This document shows positions 58,986 to 64,000 of a stretch of DNA of 64,000 nt, in pieces. Source of the DNA: JABWBD01 sp040768665 (GTDB lineage: Bacteria; Planctomycetota; Planctomycetia; Pirellulales; Thermoguttaceae); NCBI GenBank assembly GCA_040768665.1, contig JAXGMN010000016.1, positions 124,001 to 188,000 on the forward strand, given 5' to 3'. The translations under genes and the position numbers were made by a program. Under the pieces are notes generated by a model that worked only from the letters and a program-made list of their open reading frames with translations, had not been told where the DNA came from and did not search any database. The stretch's first letter is position 1; each line of letters opens with the position of its first letter.

Positions 58986-60241
58986 ACGCAATCTTCCATG
59001 CTCCCCTGGAATTGCGACTTGCCGGGCTGTTTCTGCTGGGGACGTGCCTTGGGTGCCTGATCAATCTGGGGGCTTATCGCCTGGCATGGAGTCCGCGAAC
59101 GATCAGTCCCTGGTCGTCGCCCGGCAAGGGACAGCCGCCCCGGCGATGGATCGATCGGATTCCGATCTTCGGCTGGCTGGCGCGGCGGCGCGAAGCAGAG
59201 TGGCACGGGCGAGGCTTCTGGATCCGCCCGGCACTGGTGGAACTGCTGGTCGGAATCGGGGTGGCTGCGCTGTACTGGTGGGAAATCGCGGAACTGGGCC
59301 TGCTGGGGCCCGCGGCGGTTCCGCCGCCGCAGGCTCCGGTGGTCACCATGCTCCACGCCCAGTTCCTCTCGCACTTGCTGCTGGTGACGCTGATGCTCGT
59401 CGCCAGTCTGATCGACGCCGACGAAAAGATCATTCCCGATTCGATCACGGTGCCCGGTACCTGGCTCGGTCTGGCGGTCGCCACCGCTTTTCCCTGGGCA
59501 TTGCTGCCGACCGCAGCAATCCCGCCCGTCAGGCCGTTGGACCTCGATTTTCTGCGTCTGACTTCGCCGCACCCCTGGCCGCAGGCGCTTGGCGGTTTGC
59601 CCGTCTGGGAGTCCCTCGTTCTGGCATTGGGCTGCTGGTGGCTTTGGTGCGTTGCGTTGATGCGCCGGACGTGGTATCCCCGCCACGGCTGGTGCCGGGC
59701 GATCGGATTGAGTCTGGCAAGGCTGGTAAGGGACACGTCGACCGTTCGTATCGGGAGCATGGGCCTGATCGGATCGTTGGCGATTGCGGGCGTCTGGTTC
59801 GGGGGCGGGGCCTGGTGGGAGGGGCTGCTTAGTGCCCTGGTGGGAATGGCGAGCGGAGGATTGATTATCTGGCTGGTTCGCGTGATCGGCACGGCGGCGC
59901 TCGGCCGGGAGGCCATGGGATTCGGCGACGTGACGCTCATGGCGATGCTCGGCGCCTTCTTGGGTTGGCAATCCTGCCTGGTGATCTTCTTTCTGGCTCC
60001 TTTCGCCGGCCTGTTCGTGGGGCTGATCACGTTGGTTCTCCGCCGCGAAAATGAGATCCCTTATGGGCCGTTCCTCTGTCTTGCCGCGGCTTTTCTCGTG
60101 GTCAACTGGGCGGCCGTTTGGGATCGCGTCGAGGGGGTGTTTTTTCTGGGCTGGCTCGTTCCGATGGTGGTCCTCATCTGCCTCGGGCTGATGGCGGTCT
60201 TGCTGGGCATGATGCGGCTAGTGAGGGCTGCGTTTGGGTAA
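58982..60241 (+). CDS. pilD: Prepilin peptidase (A24 family)
   Basis: 419 aa from GTG at 58982, overlapping the aroK stop. About eight membrane segments. The two catalytic aspartates are visible: D145 in SLIDADEKIIPDS and D316 in MGFGDVTLMAMLGAFLGW. The family cleaves type IV prepilin and pseudopilin leaders and often N-methylates them. The N-terminal region (LFLLGTCLGCLINLGAYRL) is present, but the usual cytoplasmic zinc-binding Cys pairs are absent, and the stretch between the aspartates is longer than in most members (with an extra PHPWPQALGG loop). Coupling to aroK is unusual in function but seen in some planctomycete genomes (from memory, not checked). Confidence 0.9.
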   Translation: MNAIFHAPLELRLAGLFLLGTCLGCLINLGAYRLAWSPRTISPWSSPGKGQPPRRWIDRIPIFGWLARRREAEWHGRGFWIRPALVELLVGIGVAALYWWEIAELGLLGPAAVPPPQAPVVTMLHAQFLSHLLLVTLMLVASLIDADEKIIPDSITVPGTWLGLAVATAFPWALLPTAAIPPVRPLDLDFLRLTSPHPWPQALGGLPVWESLVLALGCWWLWCVALMRRTWYPRHGWCRAIGLSLARLVRDTSTVRIGSMGLIGSLAIAGVWFGGGAWWEGLLSALVGMASGGLIIWLVRVIGTAALGREAMGFGDVTLMAMLGAFLGWQSCLVIFFLAPFAGLFVGLITLVLRRENEIPYGPFLCLAAAFLVVNWAAVWDRVEGVFFLGWLVPMVVLICLGLMAVLLGMMRLVRAAFG

Positions 60242-60407
60242 GCTCCCCAGCAGCCCGGCTGCTCGGAAGCAGCCGGGCTGCTTTAAGTTGCTCTGCTTGC
60301 GGTTGCCGCGGAACCGGCCTTGCCACCCCCCGGCTCGCCTGCTATGATCCGCCCGCTTGTTTTCGGCCCGATCGAGCTTTCCTTTCCTCGTCAGGAGAAT
60401 TTGTGCC

Positions 60408-61232
60408 GTGCGCGGGATCGCATGCACAGCATGGTCGCTTGCCCTCGCGCTGGCCGTGCTGCCGGGCTGTTCCGGCAATTCGATGGTGATGAAGGGGCAG
60501 CTTGAGGGCCTTCAGCAGCAGCAGGTCGCGGTCGCTCGCCAGGCTCAGGAATTGCAGGCTCGCGCCTCCGCCCTGGATCGCGACAACCAGGAGTTGGAAC
60601 GGCTGTTGGCCCAATCGCGCCAGCAGAACAAGATCCTCGAAGACCAGTTGACGATGGTCCGAGAGCAACTCGGGGGCGTCACTTCCCAACTCGCCCGGCT
60701 CCATGAAGAAAAGACGGAAACCGAGCAGAAGGCCCAGGCTCTGACGGCCTCGATGAAGCGGCGGGGCGGGATCTCGATCAGCCCTAACAACAGCTATCTC
60801 GAATCGCTGCCGACGCTGGAGCTGCCGGGGGTGCAAGTCCGGCGCGATGGGGACGTGATTCGCGTCGAGATGGCGGCGGCCGGCCTTTTCGAGCCGGGAA
60901 CGATCCGGCTCCGCCCGGAAGCACCAGGGCTGATCACCCAGGTCGCCACGGAGGTGCTCCATGCCTATCCCGACCGCCTTCTCGGGATCGAGGGACATAT
61001 TGAGTCGGATCCGAGCACCGGCGCGATCACTCCCGGCGGACACCAATTCTCGATCGCGCAGGCAATGGCCGTGTACGAGATCCTCGTGAGTCAGGCCCGC
61101 CTGGCGCCCAAGCAGTTGTTTGTCGTGGGCCACGGCGGCAACCATCCCGTCGTCTCGAATGCCACGCTCGAAGGCCGGCAGCGCAACCGCCGCGTTGAAC
61201 TGGTGGTCTATCCCGAGAAGATCGCGCGGTAG
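60408..61232 (+). CDS. OmpA-family lipoprotein
   Basis: 274 aa from GTG at 60408, which has AGGAG ten bases upstream; the longer TTG start at 60357 would put 17 residues before the signal peptide. The signal ends in a lipobox L-P-G-C. Residues about 30-115 form a long Gln/Leu-rich coiled coil (QQQVAVARQAQELQARASAL, LEDQLTMVREQLGGVTSQL). The C-terminal 120 residues are OmpA-like: RDGDVIRVEMAAAGLFEPG, LGIEGHIESDPSTG, QFSIAQAMAVYEILV, FVVGHGGNHPV and GRQRNRRVELVVYP, a peptidoglycan-binding fold (the usual D/R pair is only partly clear). Probably anchors the outer membrane to the wall. Starts 166 bases after the prepilin peptidase. Confidence 0.86.
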   Translation: MRGIACTAWSLALALAVLPGCSGNSMVMKGQLEGLQQQQVAVARQAQELQARASALDRDNQELERLLAQSRQQNKILEDQLTMVREQLGGVTSQLARLHEEKTETEQKAQALTASMKRRGGISISPNNSYLESLPTLELPGVQVRRDGDVIRVEMAAAGLFEPGTIRLRPEAPGLITQVATEVLHAYPDRLLGIEGHIESDPSTGAITPGGHQFSIAQAMAVYEILVSQARLAPKQLFVVGHGGNHPVVSNATLEGRQRNRRVELVVYPEKIAR

Positions 61233-61393
61233 CGACGCCAAGCGTCCCGGTCATCCGCAGCTCTTGTCCCACGAAGACTTGCGAACAGCGCATTAGGCTG
61301 AGTGGGCTTCCGCCCCCCTTGATTTGCTGGAGTCCGTCACCTAAACTGAGTTTAAAGGGGCTGTATCTTTTACCATCCCTCGGTCGAATCACG

Positions 61394-61660
61394 ATGAACA
61401 TTGAATTGCCAAACGACATCAGCGCTTTTGTCAAAGGCCTTGTCCTCAACGGCCGCTTCGAATCAGAAGAGGCCGCCGTCGCGGAAGCGCTTCGCCTGCT
61501 GAGATCTCGTGAACAGCTACGTTCCGATGTTGCCAATGGGTTCAAGCAGTTGGATCGGGGCGAGTGGGTCGACGGCGAAACCGTTTTCGACGAACTCGAT
61601 CGGGAGATTGATGTCATCGTAGACAGAGGCCTTGGTGACCGGGACGTCCGTTCGATTTAG
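61394..61660 (+). CDS. ParD-like antitoxin (orphan)
   Basis: 88 aa from the ATG at 61394, within a longer ORF. The start MNIELPNDISAFVKGLV then LNGRFESEEAAVAEALRLLR matches the ParD/CC2985-type ribbon-helix-helix antitoxin, followed by a partner-binding tail (GFKQLDRGEWVDGETVFDEL). No ParE-like toxin follows: the next 106 bases are non-coding and a convergent gene begins. Either the toxin is lost or this is a solitary regulator. A ribosome site is not obvious. Confidence 0.75.
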   Translation: MNIELPNDISAFVKGLVLNGRFESEEAAVAEALRLLRSREQLRSDVANGFKQLDRGEWVDGETVFDELDREIDVIVDRGLGDRDVRSI

Positions 61661-61766
61661 TTCCACTGTCCCGTGTGGGCACTGGGCGCGGAACGCAGGC
61701 GTCAGCGCGGCCTGATGCACACATTCTTACCGTAGACGTAGCTTGCCGAAGAGCCTGTGCAACCAC

Positions 61767-63464
61767 CTATGTTGTAGGAATGCACTTGCAGCTTGTCTCG
61801 GTCTGCTCGTCGGCGCGAGCCCATACGCGGTCGTACTCCTGCTTTACCCGGTCTGCTTCCTCGGTCTTGCCCTGCAGCTTCAGGGCGCGGCTCAGGCCGT
61901 AGAGCGACCAGCCGTTGCGGGGCCACTTGGCCAGGTCCTCGCGATAAGCCCGTTCGGCTTCCCGATACCGCCCGCTTGAGAGATAGACCGCGCCGAGAGT
62001 GTGGCGTGTCGGCTGAAGCCACTGCGGCGGCTCTGTGTACGAAAGCGAATCCTCGAGTTCCGCAGCCTTCTCGAGTAGTTTGGCTGCTTTCTCCCACCGG
62101 CCCTGTTGCAGCGCGATCTCTCCCGCGATGAAGCAGTCGCTCACGTCGAGAATCGAATGGGCCAGGTCGGTGATCGCCAGATGATCCTCGGGCACTGCCG
62201 CTTTCGCATCCCGAAACTCCTTATGCTCCCGGCGGGCGTTGGCAAAATCCTTCTTCGCGGCATAGGCGATCGCACGGTGGGCACGCCAGATCGCCGTCGT
62301 GATGGGAAGATATTCCGGGGGCGCCTTCTCCGTCAAAAGACCGTCCCAACGCCCGAACCGCTTCTGGACGTCGTAGACCGAGCACATCCAAAGATCGAAG
62401 CCGGGCCCGAACTCGCGAAGCGCATCGTCCGGAATGTTCTTCCACATGGACCGCGCCGCTGTGAGGGCCTCTTTTTCGCGGCCGACCATCATCGCCGCAT
62501 AGGCCAACATGTGGGCGTTATGAACCATGTACATGTGCTGGAAACCCTGCTTGGGCGACAAGGACCGGTAACGCGCGTCCGACTGCAGCGCTTTTTCGTT
62601 CTGCACGATGGCTTCGTCCCAGCGTCCGGTCTTGACAAAGATGTGCGACGGCATGTGCAGCAGATGACCGCTCGCAGGAACCAGGTCGGCCAGGCGTCTC
62701 GCCGCCACGAGACCTCGCTCGGGTGACGCGCTCGGCTCCACGGCGTGAATGTAGAGGTGGTTGGCGCCCGGATGGTTCGGCTCAAATTCGAGGACCCGCT
62801 CGAGAACCTCAACGATTGTTTCCGTCCCCTCAACCGGCTTCTGATCGAGCGTGTAGAGTTGCCACGGTTTGAGGACCATCATCGCTTCGGCATACAGGGT
62901 GCCGACGTCGGTATCCTCCGGATACGTCGCCCAGAGCTTCCCCATCGCGTCGGCGTATGCTTGATCAAGCGGTTTGCGATCCTCGGGCCAGGGTTCGGCG
63001 TAGCGATGTCCGAGCGCCTCGATCAAGCCGCGTTCCACCGGCGTGGTGTTTTCGATCCTGGCCCGGGCCTTCTCGAGCGCATCCCAGGCAGCGGCGGAAC
63101 GCTTGTCGGTCATCACGGGGTCGTTGTAGTTCGGACCTTCACAATAGGCCACTCCCCACCACGCCATCGCACAGTCGTCATCAAGCTCCGCAGCCCGTCT
63201 GAACGAGCGGATCGCTTCGTCGTGATTGAATGCGTAGGTCCAGGCCAGGCCCTGGTCGAAATACCGCTGCGCCTCGGCGGAGTCGGTCGTGATCGTCCGA
63301 GCGTGCGGGCCCATGCCTTCGAAAAGCTGGGCGTTCGGTTTGGACTCGTGCGCTGTCTCGGCATGCCCGTTCTCGACGGTCTGGGCCTCACCGACGCCGG
63401 CCGCTTTCCACAAGGCGAGCAGGACCAGACACGAGACCATCCTGCGTGACAATCGAGTATTCAT
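61767..63464 (-). CDS. Secreted tetratricopeptide-repeat protein
   Basis: 565 aa from the ATG at 63464, preceded by AGGAG; the longer ORF adds 43 residues. A signal peptide (MVSCLVLLALWKAAGVGEAQ) is followed by TPR units over the whole length: YFDQGLAWTYAFNHDEAIRS, AAELDDDCAMAWWGVAYCEG, VLERVLEFEPNHPGANHLYI, HMPSHIFVKTGRWDEAIVQN, GEIALQQGRWEKAAKLLEKA, AVYLSSGRYREAERAYREDL. The HLYIHAVEPSASPE and HMPSHIFVKTG motifs recur in a family of secreted TPR proteins found in planctomycetes and Bacteroidetes, function unknown; likely a periplasmic or outer membrane scaffold. Confidence 0.85.
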   Translation of the reverse strand: MNTRLSRRMVSCLVLLALWKAAGVGEAQTVENGHAETAHESKPNAQLFEGMGPHARTITTDSAEAQRYFDQGLAWTYAFNHDEAIRSFRRAAELDDDCAMAWWGVAYCEGPNYNDPVMTDKRSAAAWDALEKARARIENTTPVERGLIEALGHRYAEPWPEDRKPLDQAYADAMGKLWATYPEDTDVGTLYAEAMMVLKPWQLYTLDQKPVEGTETIVEVLERVLEFEPNHPGANHLYIHAVEPSASPERGLVAARRLADLVPASGHLLHMPSHIFVKTGRWDEAIVQNEKALQSDARYRSLSPKQGFQHMYMVHNAHMLAYAAMMVGREKEALTAARSMWKNIPDDALREFGPGFDLWMCSVYDVQKRFGRWDGLLTEKAPPEYLPITTAIWRAHRAIAYAAKKDFANARREHKEFRDAKAAVPEDHLAITDLAHSILDVSDCFIAGEIALQQGRWEKAAKLLEKAAELEDSLSYTEPPQWLQPTRHTLGAVYLSSGRYREAERAYREDLAKWPRNGWSLYGLSRALKLQGKTEEADRVKQEYDRVWARADEQTETSCKCIPTT

Positions 63465-63899
63465 TTGTGCTCCTGTAAACGGTTCGGGGAATTGCGCTTC
63501 CCATGGCGTGCCGTAGCTTAACGACTGAACGGGGCGAAATGGCCGGAAGCTGAACATGGGAAGAAGACAAGGACGCCTCGTCGCTCGCCGCATTCTATTG
63601 CGAGGGTGAAGGCGGCGATGCCCTTGGGTCGGGGTGCGTCACTTTGTCGCCGCCCTCCAGCCGGAGAATTGCTGTCTTGCCGTCGCGGTGCGGTGAAGCA
63701 ACCAGGCCGAGCGAGTCCCGGTGCACACGGTGTGAAAGCGCGTAACGGACTATAGCGCAAGGGGTGGAGAGTACGTTTGCGTCGTCGAATGGCGGGTCTT
63801 GCGCCGCGATCGCTACCGATCCGATAGGTCTGTTCCTACGCGGCGAGCAGGCCGGGGCTTCCCACTGGACACTCTGGTCTGCCCAGTGCGCTGCGTGCC
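63465..63899. other. Intergenic region without a supported gene
   Basis: About 435 bases between the TPR gene start and the pstB end, both on the minus strand. Short frames are Arg/Pro-rich without ribosome sites. It should hold the TPR gene promoter; nothing specific could be assigned. Confidence 0.35.
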
Positions 63900-64000
63900 T
63901 TACCCATACCGCCCGGTGACGTAGGTCTCGGTCTGTTTCTGCTTGGGCTTGTGGAACAGGTCGAGCGTCGGGGCGTGCTCGACGATCTCTCCCAGCAGCA
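63900..64000 (-). CDS. pstB: Phosphate ABC transporter ATP-binding protein, C-terminal end (partial)
   Basis: The window edge cuts this gene; only the last 32 codons and the TAA at 63900-63902 are present. They read LLGEIVEHAPTLDLFHKPKQ then KQTETYVTGRYG, the characteristic PstB end (G-E-I-V-E, N/H-x-P, K-x-T-E-x-Y-V-T-G-R-Y/F-G). PstB powers phosphate uptake through PstCA. Assignment rests only on this tail, but the final motif is highly specific. Confidence 0.78.
   Translation of the reverse strand, partial: LLGEIVEHAPTLDLFHKPKQKQTETYVTGRYG

Noticed and set aside
55296..58991. 1,231-codon minus-strand ORF across the aroDE/aroK region
   Set aside because: It is antisense to well-supported genes (J-like protein, AroDE, AroK), has no domain motifs and reflects the high-GC third positions of the real frames.

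Overview
The window looks like chromosomal DNA of a planctomycete (Pirellulales-type). This rests on established hallmarks: Hanks-type Ser/Thr kinases with a DEEAIF-type N-terminus fused to WD40 or TPR sensors and paired with small ECF-like sigma factors, a secreted sulfatase, large secreted beta-helix and lyase-like proteins, PQQ-propeller and DUF6484-like proteins, a fused AroD-AroE enzyme, and a BRCT-MerR-TPR protein. No rRNA, intact tRNA, CRISPR array or intact transposase was seen.

Layout. 0.1-2.7 kb: a translationally coupled NtrB/NtrC-like pair. 2.9-6.7 kb: a large secreted carbohydrate-active protein broken by one frameshift. 6.8-10.3 kb: small genes, a parvulin-type isomerase, a SET-domain protein, and a BON/FHA pair. 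10.9-11.5 kb: a DUF6484/tail-spike-like protein bounded by repeats. 11.5-20.7 kb, minus strand: sulfatase, M23 peptidase with PKD repeats, Pcm, SGNH hydrolase, FAH-family hydrolase and a 1.1-kaa beta-helix protein.

21-27.3 kb is a scarred accessory region. It holds a kinase-FGE fusion that has lost its catalytic C-lobe, two integrase tail fragments, a 26-base G run, an orphan kinase N-terminus and, between the two integrase tails, an intact 521-aa gene joining a Nudix-like module to a C-terminal TIR domain. That gene is the best candidate for an undescribed (probably defence or NAD-nucleotide) system.

27.3-40 kb, minus strand: a lipoprotein-like beta-lactamase-fold protein, three Ser/Thr kinases (WD40, TPR, WD40) and two ECF-like sigma factors arranged as sigma-kinase modules. 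The three kinases share an upstream element, GATTTCGC-N10-GGAG, 35-37 bp before their start codons. 40-46 kb: a secreted beta-propeller, then decay: an amber-interrupted secreted gene, a WD40 remnant, a tRNA-Arg(CCG) 3' half beside clustered 10-bp repeats, and a deleted PQQ-propeller gene.

46.5-64 kb is core-like: TPR-AAA+ ATPase, membrane TPR protein, polytopic membrane proteins, BRCT-MerR-TPR, a J-like/discoidin-like protein, an aroDE-aroK-prepilin peptidase operon, an OmpA-type lipoprotein, an orphan ParD-like antitoxin, a secreted TPR protein and the 3' end of pstB. Two families of palindromic repeats (A at 2.75, 11.5 and 46.4 kb; B at 10.8, 44.0 and 47.9 kb) are scattered through the window, often between convergent genes. 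All calls are from reading the sequence; no database search was possible.
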